A stretch of DNA of 53,952 bases from Eubacteriales bacterium (lineage in GTDB: Bacteria; Bacillota; Clostridia; Lachnospirales; Lachnospiraceae). The number at the start of each line of letters is the position of its first letter. The stretch's first letter is position 1. Where the stretch lies: NCBI GenBank assembly GCA_030524175.1, contig JAUNHC010000037.1, forward strand, positions 1 through 53,952, given 5' to 3'. This document shows, one piece after another, positions 16,406 to 25,975 of the stretch. The position numbers and the translations under genes were made by a program. The notes below the pieces were generated by a model. The model was not told the DNA's origin. It saw nothing but the letters and a program-made list of their open reading frames with translations, and made no database searches.

Positions 16406-17416
16406 CTATTCCCACGGCAGCATAGGTGTCTCCACTTTTTTATCCCGGAGCATAAGGTCGATGACCGCTTCTGATGCCGGCTTGCCCTCGAAAAGCACCT
16501 TGTTCACTTCATTGATGATGGGCATCTCCACCTGGAATTTCTCACAAAGCCCTTTGGCAGCCTTGGCGGAGTACACGCCTTCCACCACCATCTTCACCTC
16601 TGCCATCGCTTCTTCCATAGAATATCCTTTGCCCATAAGATATCCTGCTTTGCGGTTGCGGCTGTGTACGCTTGCACAGGTAACGATCAAATCCCCGATA
16701 CCCGAAAGTCCGTAAAATGTTTCAGCCTTGGCTCCCATTTTCACTCCAAGACGTGCTATCTCAGCAATTCCCCTTGTGATAAGGGCGGCCTTGGTGTTGT
16801 CCCCATACCCCAGACCATCCGCAGTACCTGCAGCAAGGGCGATGACATTCTTCAATGCACCCCCAAGCTCCACCCCTAAAATATCAGGAGTGGTATACAC
16901 CCGGAAAACAGGGCTCATAAATATCCCCTGAAGATACTCTGCTGTCTCTCTGGTGCGTGCACTGACCACACAGGTGGTGGGGAGCCCTTTCCCTACCTCT
17001 TCTGCATGGCTGGGTCCGGAAAGCACACATACGTCACCATTTGGAATTTCTTCTTCGATAATTTCGCTTAAGGTCATGAGAGTATTCTCTTCCACACCCT
17101 TTGCCACATTCACAATCTTCTGTCCGTCCCTTACAAAAGGCGCCATCTGTTTGGCCGTACTTCTGGTAAAGGGAGAAGGCACAGCAAGAACAGCCACATC
17201 AGGATCCTTCAGAGACTTCTCCAGATCCGTGGTGATCTCCATAGACTCCGGCAGTCTCACTCCCGGAAGCTTAGACTCATGTTCCCGCTTTTCACGGAGC
17301 ATTTCCACCTCATTTTCAAGGGCGGACCACAAAGTTACTTCATGTCCGTTGTTAAAAAGAAGCAGAGATAAAGCAGTTCCCCAGCTTCCGGCCCCTAATA
17401 CACTGATTTTTGCCAT
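16406..17416 (-). CDS. gpsA: glycerol-3-phosphate dehydrogenase [NAD(P)+]
   Basis: This 336-residue enzyme reduces dihydroxyacetone phosphate to sn-glycerol 3-phosphate for phospholipid synthesis. It shows the Rossmann motif ISVLGAGSWGTALS, the GPSHAEEV segment and the catalytic-lysine region ELGGALKNVIALAAG. ATG 17416 (MAKIS) is preceded by AGAGGTG at 6 nt. It is the third gene of der-plsY-gpsA. PlsY uses the product, so two steps of lipid head formation are adjacent. Confidence 0.96.
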   Translation of the reverse strand: MAKISVLGAGSWGTALSLLLFNNGHEVTLWSALENEVEMLREKREHESKLPGVRLPESMEITTDLEKSLKDPDVAVLAVPSPFTRSTAKQMAPFVRDGQKIVNVAKGVEENTLMTLSEIIEEEIPNGDVCVLSGPSHAEEVGKGLPTTCVVSARTRETAEYLQGIFMSPVFRVYTTPDILGVELGGALKNVIALAAGTADGLGYGDNTKAALITRGIAEIARLGVKMGAKAETFYGLSGIGDLIVTCASVHSRNRKAGYLMGKGYSMEEAMAEVKMVVEGVYSAKAAKGLCEKFQVEMPIINEVNKVLFEGKPASEAVIDLMLRDKKVETPMLPWE

Positions 17417-17428
17417 AACGATCACCTC

Positions 17429-18082
17429 TTATGCTTTCTTCTCCCCTGATTTCCCAAGGAAGATTTTATTTTCTGTCCCTTTCAAAAGACGTACAATATT
17501 TGCTCTGTGGCGGTAAAATGCAAGTAATGTCAGCACAGCCATCACCCCGTATAATTCCATAGTGTGAGGTCTGTCCATACCGTAAGCCCCCAGCTCTCCG
17601 AAAACGATCACACAAATAAATGCAGTGAGATATGCGCTGACTGAGCACAGTGACACATAATGGGTGGTAAAGAAAAGCCCAAAGAAAATCACAAAGCAGA
17701 TCAAAAAAATCCGCCAGTCAAAGGCTATTACAAGTCCCACCGATGCCGCCACACCCTTTCCTCCCCTGAAATTAAGGTAAAAAGGGAAATTGTGGCCCAG
17801 AATACATCCCCCGGCAGCATAAAGACTGAGAAGCGGGAGAATATCAGGGCAGCTGTTTCTGAACAGCGCCTTGGCAATAAGTATAGCCGCCACGCACTTC
17901 AGACAGTCTCCCAAAAGGGTAAGAGCCCCTGCCTTTTTTCCGAAAGTGCGCAGTGCATTGGTGGTACCCGCATTTCCGCTGCCATGTTCACGGATATCTG
18001 TCTGGTGCATCCTGCCGATAATATAGGAGGTCTGAAACAATCCGCACAGATATCCAATTGCCAAACAAATCAAACGTTCCAT
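17429..18082 (-). CDS. plsY: acyl-phosphate:glycerol-3-phosphate acyltransferase
   Basis: This 217-residue integral membrane protein has five or so hydrophobic segments. Family motifs are GSGNAGTTNALRTFGKKAG (residues 36-54) and FRGGKGVA (near 108), which bind the acyl phosphate and glycerol 3-phosphate. It makes lysophosphatidic acid at the membrane. It lies 5 nt after der and 12 nt before gpsA, in one operon. Confidence 0.95.
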   Translation of the reverse strand: MERLICLAIGYLCGLFQTSYIIGRMHQTDIREHGSGNAGTTNALRTFGKKAGALTLLGDCLKCVAAILIAKALFRNSCPDILPLLSLYAAGGCILGHNFPFYLNFRGGKGVAASVGLVIAFDWRIFLICFVIFFGLFFTTHYVSLCSVSAYLTAFICVIVFGELGAYGMDRPHTMELYGVMAVLTLLAFYRHRANIVRLLKGTENKIFLGKSGEKKA

Positions 18083-18087
18083 AATAC

Positions 18088-19413
18088 TCAGTCCTTTTCC
18101 CCTCGTTCACGTACAATAAACTTCAATGATGTGCCCCTGAACCCAAAGGCATCCCTGATTTTGTTTTCTATATATCTGGTATAAGAAAAATGCATCAGCT
18201 CTTTGTCATTGACAAAAATGACAAATGTGGGCGGGCGCACAGACACCTGAGTCATATAGAAAATCTTCAGGCGTTTCCCCTTATCGGAAGGGGGCTGCTG
18301 CATAGCCACTGCCTCTGACAGGATTTCATTAAGCACCCCTGTCTGTACACGCAGGGTCTGATTCTCAATGACCATATCAATAGTCTCGAACATTTTGGAA
18401 ATCCTCTGGCCTGTCTTGGCAGATATAAATACAAGCTCAGCATAGGGCATATATGCAAGGACGTCCCGGATACGGTTGGTGTGCTTGTAGATCGTCTTGT
18501 CATCCTTCTCAATGGCATCCCACTTATTGACAGCGATGATCACACCCTTACCTTTCTCGTGGGCGATGCCCGCAATCTTGGCATCCTGCTCTGTCACGCC
18601 CTCGGTGGCATCGATCATGATCACAACAATATGGGCACGCTCAACAGCCGTCACTGTCCTGATCACACTGTAACGCTCAATTTCTTCTTTTACTTTTCCC
18701 TTGCGCCGCAAGCCTGCCGTATCAATAAAAATATAGTCCCGTCCCTGCCAGGTAACCTTCGTGTCAATGGCATCTCTTGTGGTTCCGGCAATGTCAGACA
18801 CGATCACCCGTTCCTCGCCCAGAAGCTTATTCACCAAGGAAGATTTCCCAACATTGGGCTTACCTACAATAGCGATCCTGGGAATGTCATCCTCTTCCTC
18901 CATTCCGGCTCCCTCAGGAAAATCCTTCACCACTTCATCCAGCATATCACCAAGCCCCATCCTGTTGGCCGCTGACACAGGGACCGGCTCTCCGATGCCC
19001 AGATTATAAAATTCATAGACATCCATCATATACTTCTGCACACTGTCCACCTTATTCACCACCAGGACAACCGGCTTGCCGCTTCTGCGAAGCATATCCG
19101 CCACCTTGGCATCGGAATCAACAAGGCCCTGACGGACATCGGTAATAAAAATGATCACATCTGCCGTATCTATGGCAATCTGTGCCTGCTCCCTCATCTG
19201 GGAAAGGATCACATCACTGCTGTCCGGCTCTATACCCCCCGTGTCAATGAGGGTGAAAGATTTATCCAGCCATGTGACATCTGCATAAATCCTGTCTCTG
19301 GTCACGCCCGGCGTATCTTTCACAATGGAAATCTTCTCGCCCGCCAGTGCGTTAAAAAGAGTGGATTTACCTACATTCGGCCTGCCCACTATGGCGACTA
19401 CTGGTTTACTCAT
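18088..19413 (-). CDS. der: ribosome biogenesis GTPase Der
   Basis: This 441-residue protein has two tandem GTPase domains and a C-terminal KH-like domain. The first domain has [16 protein letters not shown] and NKVD. The second has [16 protein letters not shown] and NKWD. The double G domain is unique to Der (EngA), which acts in 50S subunit maturation. AAGGAG precedes the ATG. It heads the der-plsY-gpsA operon. Confidence 0.97.
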   Translation of the reverse strand: MSKPVVAIVGRPNVGKSTLFNALAGEKISIVKDTPGVTRDRIYADVTWLDKSFTLIDTGGIEPDSSDVILSQMREQAQIAIDTADVIIFITDVRQGLVDSDAKVADMLRRSGKPVVLVVNKVDSVQKYMMDVYEFYNLGIGEPVPVSAANRMGLGDMLDEVVKDFPEGAGMEEEDDIPRIAIVGKPNVGKSSLVNKLLGEERVIVSDIAGTTRDAIDTKVTWQGRDYIFIDTAGLRRKGKVKEEIERYSVIRTVTAVERAHIVVIMIDATEGVTEQDAKIAGIAHEKGKGVIIAVNKWDAIEKDDKTIYKHTNRIRDVLAYMPYAELVFISAKTGQRISKMFETIDMVIENQTLRVQTGVLNEILSEAVAMQQPPSDKGKRLKIFYMTQVSVRPPTFVIFVNDKELMHFSYTRYIENKIRDAFGFRGTSLKFIVRERGEKD

Positions 19414-19549
19414 ACATTTATCTCCTTTTCAATCTTCATCTGCAGCAGATCCTCTCATCAATTGCTGTCCGCTGCTCTTTCATTCGTTCTCTTCTATTTT
19501 ACCATCCTTTCTATCATACCAATTTTAAAAGTAAAAATCAATAAATTCC

Positions 19550-19578
19550 TTGACGTGATTTAGGGCAAATGTTATAAA
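19550..19578 (+). promoter_or_regulatory. sigma-A-type promoter of prs
   Basis: TTGACG (19550-19555) and TATAAA (19573-19578) are separated by 17 nt, about 48 nt before the prs start. Confidence 0.8.
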
Positions 19579-19625
19579 TGTAGTAGAAATCATTTTTTTG
19601 ATTATGAATACTTAGGAGGAATATT

Positions 19626-20798
19626 ATGCCGAACATAGAATTACTGGAAAAATCTATGCCTGTTGCACCAATCCGCATTGCTGCTCTCGCAGGATGTCAG
19701 GAACTTGCACAGGAAGTAGATAAAAAGCTGGTAAAATTCCGTAAGGAGCTGGTAGCCAAGAAAGACTTAAGTATTATCCCCTCAGGATACAGTGAAGACA
19801 CTTTCCTGGTGGAATGCGAATGCCCCCGCTTTGGCACCGGCGAAGGCAAAGGATATATCAACGAATCTGTCCGCGGTACTGACTTTTATATCATGGTTGA
19901 TGTGACTAACTACAGCCTGACTTATACTGTATGCGGACATGAGAATCATATGTCACCGGACAACCATTATCAGGATTTAAAGAGGATCATCTCTGCCGCC
20001 ACAGGCAAAGCCCACCGTATCAATGTGATCATGCCTTTCCTATACGAAGGACGGCAGCACAGACGCTCCAAGAGGGAGTCACTGGACTGCGCACTGGCCC
20101 TGCGGGAATTAAGCGATATGGGCGTATCCAACATCATAACCTTTGACGCCCACGACCCCCGGGTACAGAATTCCATCCCTTTAAACGGCTTTGACAACTT
20201 CTTCCCCACCTATCAGTTTTTAAAGGCACTTGAAAAGAATGTGCCAGATTTTAAACTGGACAATGACCACCTTATGATCATCAGCCCCGATGAAGGCGCT
20301 ATGTCAAGGGCTGTGTATTTTTCCAATATCCTTGGTGTGGATATGGGTATGTTCTATAAACGCAGGGATTATTCCACTATTGTCAACGGCAAGAATCCTA
20401 TTGTTGCCCATGAATTTTTAGGTGATTCCGTGGAAGGCAAAGACGTGGTCATCATTGATGATATGATCTCCTCAGGAGAGAGTATGCTGGATGTTGCCAA
20501 ACAGATCAAAGAGCGCCATGCCAACAGAGTTTTCATCTGCACTACCTATGGACTGTTCACTGACGGACTGGACAAATTTGACGAATATTATGAAAAAGGA
20601 TGGCTGGATCATGTGATCACCACCAACCTGAATTACCGTATCCCTGAACTGCTCACCAAACCTTATTACATTGAGGCAAATATGAGCAAATATCTGGCAA
20701 GCATTATAGATATTATCAACCATGATGTATCAGTGGAAAAAGTCCGCTCCAGCAACGATAAGATCATGGAACTTGTGAAAAAGCTTGGAAAGCATTAA
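19626..20798 (+). CDS. prs: ribose-phosphate pyrophosphokinase (PRPP synthetase)
   Basis: This 390-residue enzyme makes PRPP from ribose 5-phosphate and ATP for nucleotide, His and Trp synthesis. The PRPP loop is DVVIIDDMISSGESM (near residues 275-290) and the metal-binding region FDAHDPRVQNSIP is present. The family norm is about 315 residues. This long form has extra N-terminal sequence and insertions, which I associate with Lachnospiraceae and relatives. AGGAGG stands before the ATG. It is transcribed alone between two convergent or divergent minus-strand groups. Confidence 0.93.
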   Translation: MPNIELLEKSMPVAPIRIAALAGCQELAQEVDKKLVKFRKELVAKKDLSIIPSGYSEDTFLVECECPRFGTGEGKGYINESVRGTDFYIMVDVTNYSLTYTVCGHENHMSPDNHYQDLKRIISAATGKAHRINVIMPFLYEGRQHRRSKRESLDCALALRELSDMGVSNIITFDAHDPRVQNSIPLNGFDNFFPTYQFLKALEKNVPDFKLDNDHLMIISPDEGAMSRAVYFSNILGVDMGMFYKRRDYSTIVNGKNPIVAHEFLGDSVEGKDVVIIDDMISSGESMLDVAKQIKERHANRVFICTTYGLFTDGLDKFDEYYEKGWLDHVITTNLNYRIPELLTKPYYIEANMSKYLASIIDIINHDVSVEKVRSSNDKIMELVKKLGKH

Positions 20799-20817
20799 AA
20801 ACATATAACAAAATTGA

Positions 20818-20852
20818 CAAAAGGGAATCCCTCTGCAGGATTCCCTTTTTTG
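20818..20852. terminator. terminator between prs and pgeF
   Basis: A 10-bp stem, AAGGGAATCC with GGATTCCCTT (20821-20847), has an A run before and a T run after it, so it can serve both convergent genes. Confidence 0.92.
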
Positions 20853-20935
20853 CTTGCTCTTTTTCAATTTTATTGATGTCTGCCTGAAGAGGACAGCATC
20901 CGCCCCGGCTCCCTTCTGACCCCGACATCATTTTA

Positions 20936-21784
20936 TTACAATAAACCAAGAAAGGCGCCAAGATTCCCTCGTTTTCCCTTGGATGCACGGTGGGAAAACA
21001 GAAATTCCGGATTACAGCAGGTACACAGGTTAGGCATGGAAATACGTTCCCGCAGGATTCCCGCCTCCATGAGGATAATCCGGTTAGCCTCCCACAGATT
21101 CAGCTGGAATTTGCCGCCGCCTTTTCCGTAAAATAAAAGCTCCCACTGCTCCGGCCGGAAAACCTTCTTAAACTCCTCGATCACATCCTCGCTCACCTCA
21201 TAACAATCCTGACATATAGACGGCCCTATTGCAGCATACAGATCAGAGGGCGATGTCCCGAAGGTTTCCTTCATTTTTTCCACTGTAACAGCTCCTATTT
21301 TGCCGGCAGTTCCCCTCCAGCCTGAATGGGACAGGCCCACAGCCCTCTTCACCGGATCCACAAAATAAAGAGGAACACAATCCGCATAAAAGGTGGCAAG
21401 TACCAGTCCGGGAACATCGGTTATCATACCGTCCACATCCGTATAGGGACGGGGTTTTGTAATTCCGTTCCCTCTGTCCCCCTCTGTGATCACCCTCACG
21501 TTGGTAGTATGAGTCTGGTCTGAGGACACAAGATCTTCCGGAGAAAACCCGATCGCTGCCCCAAGCCTTCTGTAATTCTCCTGTACGGCTTCTTCCTCAT
21601 CCCCTCTGGAAAAGCTAAGGTTCATAGAGGAATAAATCCCCCTGCTCACCCCTCCCAGACGGGTGCTGAATCCGTGCGTGATCCCGGAAATACCGTCCAG
21701 CATGGGATAGGTCAGATAGGTGACTCCTTCTTTCTCATTTACCTTCATTTCAGGAATAGAACTATTGTGCCATTTAATCTTCAT
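20936..21784 (-). CDS. pgeF: PgeF/YfiH-family (multicopper-type purine nucleoside phosphorylase fold) protein
   Basis: This 282-residue protein contains the conserved zinc/His signature of the YfiH family: DQTHTTNVRV, ADCVPLYFVD, LSHSGWRGTAG and NLCTCCNPEFLFSHRASKG. Members act in peptidoglycan fidelity and have purine nucleoside phosphorylase activity. ATG 21784 (MKIKWHNSS) has AAAGGGG upstream; the longer open frame starts without a ribosome site. It is the last gene of the rplS-to-pgeF run, 11 nt after yraN. Confidence 0.9.
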   Translation of the reverse strand: MKIKWHNSSIPEMKVNEKEGVTYLTYPMLDGISGITHGFSTRLGGVSRGIYSSMNLSFSRGDEEEAVQENYRRLGAAIGFSPEDLVSSDQTHTTNVRVITEGDRGNGITKPRPYTDVDGMITDVPGLVLATFYADCVPLYFVDPVKRAVGLSHSGWRGTAGKIGAVTVEKMKETFGTSPSDLYAAIGPSICQDCYEVSEDVIEEFKKVFRPEQWELLFYGKGGGKFQLNLWEANRIILMEAGILRERISMPNLCTCCNPEFLFSHRASKGKRGNLGAFLGLL

Positions 21785-21795
21785 ATGATTCCCCT

Positions 21796-22188
21796 TTATG
21801 TACAATAATCAAACGCATTCTCTATCCAGCAGATGCCGGAATCATCGAACCCGACCACATCAAAGCGGCAGGCAACATCAACACTTCCGTAATGGGTCAT
21901 AAGATAATACCGGGCCACTTTGCTGATCACCCGCTGCTTCGCTTTCCCCACTGCAGCAAGAGCGCCTCCTGCGCGGCTGTCTGTGCGGTACTTTACTTCC
22001 ACAAAAACGAGATATTCCCCGTCTCTGGCAATCAGATCAATTTCTCCCATACGGCACCTGTAATTTTGCTCCAGGATCTCAAATCCTTTAGACTCAAGAA
22101 ATTCTGCTGCCAGTCTCTCAAAACGGCCCCCTGTTTCCCTTTTATTTTCTTTCAGAGCACTCCACTCTTTTCTGTCTGATGTAGGCAT
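21796..22188 (-). CDS. YraN/UPF0102 nuclease-fold protein
   Basis: This 130-residue protein matches the YraN family: GRFERLAAEFLESKGFEIL, then CRMGEIDLIARDGEYLVFVEVK, a PD-(D/E)xK-like core with Glu, Asp and ExK. The family is endonuclease-like with an undefined role, and it conventionally follows rnhB. Here the two are separated by the repeat element at 22246-22399. The ribosome site before ATG 22188 is poor. Confidence 0.9.
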   Translation of the reverse strand: MPTSDRKEWSALKENKRETGGRFERLAAEFLESKGFEILEQNYRCRMGEIDLIARDGEYLVFVEVKYRTDSRAGGALAAVGKAKQRVISKVARYYLMTHYGSVDVACRFDVVGFDDSGICWIENAFDYCT

Positions 22189-22245
22189 CTTTTGTAACTA
22201 TGTATCTGTCTGCCGGGTCACCGCCCACAGCGTAATTCCTCAGCT

Positions 22246-22399
22246 GCAGAAATTTGTAACTGTTCAGAACCATGAACAGTTACGCCGCAAGCCCATGAAA
22301 ATCGCCTTTGGCGATGGGGCTTGCTTTTGGCTGTTCAACGTTTTCGCACGGACTGTGCAGTAAATGCACAGTCCTGTACTGAACAGTTACAGAAATTTT
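22246..22399. repeat. multi-hairpin inverted-repeat element (MITE-like) overlapping the rnhB 3' end
   Basis: This 154-bp block is bounded by near-identical inverted ends (AAATTT next to GTAACTGTTCAG on the left, its complement at 22379-22399 on the right). Inside are three hairpins. They are GTAACTGTTCA/TGAACAGTTAC (22256-22283), GCAAGCCCAT...GGGGCTTGC with a nested ATCGCC/GCGAT (22287-22325), and a perfect 10-bp GGACTGTGCA/TGCACAGTCC (22350-22374). No transposase is encoded. The form suggests a non-autonomous repeat; its copy number elsewhere is unknown. Confidence 0.7.
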
Positions 22400-23141
22400 T
22401 AATAAAAGTTCTTCTGTGGATGGGGCTTGGGCCGTATTTTCTTATGGCTTCAATATGAGCCGCAGCACCGTAGCCCTTATTTGAATCAAACCCGTATTCG
22501 GGCATTACCTTATGGTATTCTGTCATCATACGGTCCCTGGTCACCTTCGCCACAATACTTGCAGCGGCAATGGATACACTCTTGGCATCTCCCTTGATAA
22601 TGGGCACCTGAGGAATGGTAATACCGGGAATGGTAACTGCATCGTTCAGGAGAAGCTGAGGTTTGACCTTCAATTCTCCCACTGCCTGGCGCATTGCTTC
22701 ATAGGTTGCCTGAAGAATGTTGATCTCATCGATCCTGGCCGGGCCTGCCATACCAAGCCCCACGGCAACAGCCTGTTCCATAATCACATCATACAGCTCT
22801 TCCCTCTTTTTTGCAGAGAGTTTCTTGGAATCATTCAGATAGAGTATGCCGCAGTCTTTGGGCAGGATCACTGCACAGGCCACAACCGGTCCGGCCAGAG
22901 GGCCGCGCCCCACTTCATCGATCCCGCACAGATATCCCAGGTGCTCATATTTATGCTCATAAACCTTCATTTGCTCTATACGGCTTTTCTCCGCTTCAAG
23001 AGCTGCCTCTTTTTTGCGGTACTGCTCAATGAGCTTTTGCACGCCGCCTCGTGTATCACTTGCGTACCTTGCATATAATTCAGGAGAAGAAGCGGCCGGG
23101 GCGGCTTCAAATTCGGCTTTGATCTCACTAATAGTTTTCAT
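22335..23141 (-). CDS. rnhB: ribonuclease HII
   Basis: This 268-residue enzyme cleaves the RNA strand of RNA-DNA hybrids. The catalytic DEDD set is visible: Asp and Glu in GIDEVGRGPLAGPVV, Asp in LNDSKKLS, and Asp in VTRDRMM. An N-terminal stretch of about 70 residues precedes the domain, as in many Firmicutes. The start at 23141 overlaps the rbgA stop as ATGA. The normal domain end (PSPIHRRTFIKNF) is followed by about 16 Cys-containing residues encoded by the inverted-repeat element, so the native stop has been replaced. Confidence 0.94.
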   Translation of the reverse strand: MKTISEIKAEFEAAPAASSPELYARYASDTRGGVQKLIEQYRKKEAALEAEKSRIEQMKVYEHKYEHLGYLCGIDEVGRGPLAGPVVACAVILPKDCGILYLNDSKKLSAKKREELYDVIMEQAVAVGLGMAGPARIDEINILQATYEAMRQAVGELKVKPQLLLNDAVTIPGITIPQVPIIKGDAKSVSIAAASIVAKVTRDRMMTEYHKVMPEYGFDSNKGYGAAAHIEAIRKYGPSPIHRRTFIKNFCNCSVQDCAFTAQSVRKR

Positions 23142-23992
23142 CTGTCCTGTTCCTCTGTCCACTCTAAGGTGATACGCCCGATTTTACCGCTGCGGAATTC
23201 CTCAAACAGAATGGAAGCTGCTTTGGCGTAATCAAGCTCCTCCCCCTTTTTAAGGCAGCCCCGCACCTTAGCTATGGCCGACAGGACGTCCACAGGCAAG
23301 CCTTCCTCTGATACAGAGTACCGCTGCTCCAGCACGCCGCTGTAACGTGTGCGAAGATAATCTATAAGCTTTAAAGACAGCTCCTCCATATTCAGGATAT
23401 CATCCTTGATGGAACCTACCAAAGCCAGACGTATCCCTACCTCCTGATCCTCGAATTTAGGCCAGAGGATTCCTGGGGTGTCCAGAAGCTCCACCCCTTT
23501 ATTCAGACGGATCCATTGCTTTCCTTTTGTCACTCCGGGCTTGTTCCCTGTTTTCGCACAGGCTTTTCCTGCGAAGGTATTGATAAAAGTGGACTTCCCC
23601 ACATTAGGGATTCCAACCACCATAGCCCGGATAGGACGGTTCTTAATACCCCGCCTTTTATCTCTTTCTGTCTTTTCCTTACATGCTTCCTGAATGGCGA
23701 TCTGGATTGCTTTCATTCCTGATCTGTTTCTGGAGTCTACCTTTACCACGTAGAAGCCCTTTTCCTGAAAATATGATTTCCACGCTTCATTCTGACGCTC
23801 ATCTGCCAGGTCAGACTTATTCAGGAGAATGAGGCGCGCCTTATTCTTGCCCAGCTCATCTATATCAGGGTTTCTGCTGGAAAGAGGCACACGTGCATCC
23901 ACAAGCTCAATGATCAGGTCAATGAGCTTAATATCTTCCTGCATCTGTCTCTTTGCTTTGGTCATATGACCAGGGTACCACTGTACATTCAT
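23138..23992 (-). CDS. rbgA: ribosome biogenesis GTPase RbgA/YlqF
   Basis: This 284-residue circularly permuted GTPase has the order NKSD (LLNKSDLAD), then GIPNVGKSTFIN, then DTPG. It begins MNVQWYPGHMTKAKRQM, the conserved YlqF N terminus, so ATG 23992 is used; AAAGG lies upstream. RbgA is needed for late assembly of the 50S subunit. It sits 5 nt after lepB and overlaps rnhB by 4 nt. Confidence 0.96.
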   Translation of the reverse strand: MNVQWYPGHMTKAKRQMQEDIKLIDLIIELVDARVPLSSRNPDIDELGKNKARLILLNKSDLADERQNEAWKSYFQEKGFYVVKVDSRNRSGMKAIQIAIQEACKEKTERDKRRGIKNRPIRAMVVGIPNVGKSTFINTFAGKACAKTGNKPGVTKGKQWIRLNKGVELLDTPGILWPKFEDQEVGIRLALVGSIKDDILNMEELSLKLIDYLRTRYSGVLEQRYSVSEEGLPVDVLSAIAKVRGCLKKGEELDYAKAASILFEEFRSGKIGRITLEWTEEQDR

Positions 23993-23997
23993 ATATT

Positions 23998-24609
23998 TTA
24001 ACCTTTCAAAAATCCAATTTTCTTTACCGGGGATAAAGTAAACCATAATTTCCCCACAATATAACGTTTCTTCACCTTCCCGATATCGCCGTAACGGCTG
24101 TCTTCGCTGTTGTTGCGGTTGTCCCCCAGGACAAAGTATTCACCGCTCCCCAAAGATACCGGGCTGTCCGCCAGACCTGCATTGCTGATAGAGGGAAAAT
24201 CCTTACCTTCCTTATATGTCTTCCCGTCGATCAATATACGGCCGTCCACGATCTGCACAGTCTCTCCCGGAAGCCCCACCACACGGCGTATATGAAGGGC
24301 AGCATCGTCACTGGCATTTGTTTTAAACACGATAATATCCCCCCGTTTTGGAGAAGATACTTTGTAAACCACACGGTTCATGAAGAACTTGTCACCCACA
24401 GACAAAGTAGGCTCCATAGAACTTTCCTGCATAGTGACAGACTGGAACATCATTATGGCAACAACAGCAGCAAAAGAAAGGGCCACTACAATTTCAAAAA
24501 CCCAGAGAAGTACATTTCTGACTTTTTCATTGCCAAGCTTTTCCCTGGCGTTTATGACAGCCTCATTTTCCTTCCAGCTTTTTTCCTTTTTTATCTTTTT
24601 TCCCTTCAT
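23998..24609 (-). CDS. lepB: signal peptidase I
   Basis: This 203-residue membrane protease removes signal peptides from exported proteins. It has a Lys-rich cytoplasmic N terminus and one membrane segment (residues 39-61). The Ser nucleophile is in QESSMEPTLSVGD, the general-base Lys in SPKRGDIIVF, and GDNRNNSEDSR forms box E. ATG 24609 has GGGAG at 5 nt. It lies between rplS and rbgA, the usual Firmicutes order. Confidence 0.95.
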   Translation of the reverse strand: MKGKKIKKEKSWKENEAVINAREKLGNEKVRNVLLWVFEIVVALSFAAVVAIMMFQSVTMQESSMEPTLSVGDKFFMNRVVYKVSSPKRGDIIVFKTNASDDAALHIRRVVGLPGETVQIVDGRILIDGKTYKEGKDFPSISNAGLADSPVSLGSGEYFVLGDNRNNSEDSRYGDIGKVKKRYIVGKLWFTLSPVKKIGFLKG

Positions 24610-24693
24610 CTGTTCTCCCATTCCATGGGGAATTTTCCCGGCACATAAGATTTCATTTCTCTATACACGCCTTCCCCACACTTTTTCTTAATG

Positions 24694-24728
24694 GAAAAAG
24701 AGGGACAATACCTAAGTAATTGTCCCTG
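24694..24728 (-). terminator. terminator after rplS
   Basis: On the minus strand GGGACAAT pairs with ATTGTCCC around a 9-nt loop and is followed by CTTTTTCC. It separates rplS from lepB, so lepB needs readthrough or its own promoter. Confidence 0.88.
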
Positions 24729-24747
24729 CCCCTTAAAAACTATGAAA

Positions 24748-25095
24748 TTATTTAACGCGCTCTTTAACCTTAGCAGATTTACCTACACGGTCTCTTAAGT
24801 AGTTCAGTTTCGCACGGCGTACTTTACCGCGGCGGATAACTTCTACTTTAACCACATGAGGGCTGTGCAGCGGCCATGTCTTCTCAACACCAACGCCGTT
24901 GGAGCTCTTTCTTACTGTAAAGGTTGCTCTTGTGCTTCCGCCCTGTTTCTTAAGAACAGTTCCCTCGAAAATCTGGATTCTCTCACGGGTACCCTCTTTG
25001 ATCATTGCGTGCACTCTTACTGTGTCGCCTACGTTGAACTGCGGCACATCCGCTTTTAACTGAGCGGCTTCAATGTTTCTGATAATTTCGTTCAT
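24748..25095 (-). CDS. rplS: 50S ribosomal protein L19
   Basis: This 115-residue protein has the standard L19 length. It lies at the 30S-50S interface. Characteristic segments are [30 protein letters not shown] and [17 protein letters not shown] 25095 has AGGAGAG upstream; the longer open frame is spurious. Confidence 0.97.
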   Translation of the reverse strand: MNEIIRNIEAAQLKADVPQFNVGDTVRVHAMIKEGTRERIQIFEGTVLKKQGGSTRATFTVRKSSNGVGVEKTWPLHSPHVVKVEVIRRGKVRRAKLNYLRDRVGKSAKVKERVK

Positions 25096-25173
25096 GTTAT
25101 TCTCTCCTATTCTTATGGATGTTCTTAATACATAAATCTGTAACAGAGGACCATCTTTTTCACAACACAAACG

Positions 25174-25202
25174 ATTATACAATAGATGTCTTGTCAATGC
25201 AA
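25174..25202 (-). promoter_or_regulatory. promoter of rplS, inside the 3' end of trpA
   Basis: On the minus strand TTGCAT (25197-25202) and a perfect TATAAT (25174-25179) are separated by 17 nt. The -10 overlaps the trpA stop codon, so rplS transcription starts directly after the trp operon. Confidence 0.8.
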
Positions 25203-25975
25203 GAAGTTTTTACAGCATCTTTCATTTTTTTCACATAATCACGCACTGCCGGAACACAGTCTCTGCCCTGGGCCGCCACCATCCTGACAATAGCGGAACC
25301 TACAATGGCACCGTCAGACAAGGCCGCCATTTCTGCCGCCTGTTCCGGAGTGGAGATACCGAATCCCACGGCACAGGGGACATCTGCTGCCTCTCTCACC
25401 ATAGAAACCATTTTTCCGATATCTGTGCTGATCTGGGAACGGACGCCTGTAACTCCAAGTGAGGACACTACGTAGACAAAGCCTTTCGCTTCCTTTGCGA
25501 TCATGATGATCCTCTCCCGGGATGTGGGGGCGATAAGGGAGATCAAATCCACCCCGTACTCTTCACACACACCGGACAATTCTTCTTTTTCTTCATAAGG
25601 AAGATCCGGTACGATCAGTCCGTCAATCCCGCATTCTGTACAGCGCTTCATAAACTTGTCTTTGCCATAGGTAAAAATCGGATTCACATAGGTGAGAAAT
25701 ACCATTGGTACCTTTACTGTTTTCCGCGCCTCTTTTACCATGTCAAAGAGCTTATCCGTGGTGCATCCGGCACTTAACGACCGCTCGTTGGCTTCCTGTA
25801 TCACAATCCCCTCCGCCACAGGGTCTGAGAAGGGCACGCCGATCTCGATGAGATCGGCCCCTGCCTCCTCCATGGCGATCAGGAGCTTTTTCGTTGTCTC
25901 CAAATCCGGGTCACCTCCGGTGACAAAGGGTATAAATGCCTTTCCTCCTGCAAATGCCTCCTTGATCCTACTCAT
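25175..25975 (-). CDS. trpA: tryptophan synthase alpha chain
   Basis: This 266-residue TIM barrel cleaves indole-3-glycerol phosphate to indole. The catalytic Glu is in [16 protein letters not shown] and the partner Asp in [12 protein letters not shown]. The phosphate loop GFGISTPEQ is present. It overlaps trpB by 8 nt, which suits the alpha-beta complex. It is the last gene of the trp operon. Confidence 0.97.
   Translation of the reverse strand: MSRIKEAFAGGKAFIPFVTGGDPDLETTKKLLIAMEEAGADLIEIGVPFSDPVAEGIVIQEANERSLSAGCTTDKLFDMVKEARKTVKVPMVFLTYVNPIFTYGKDKFMKRCTECGIDGLIVPDLPYEEKEELSGVCEEYGVDLISLIAPTSRERIIMIAKEAKGFVYVVSSLGVTGVRSQISTDIGKMVSMVREAADVPCAVGFGISTPEQAAEMAALSDGAIVGSAIVRMVAAQGRDCVPAVRDYVKKMKDAVKTSCIDKTSIV

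Noticed and set aside
21936-22400. Insertion sequence between rnhB and yraN
   Set aside because: The element is about 150 bp with no transposase reading frame, so it is at most a non-autonomous repeat.
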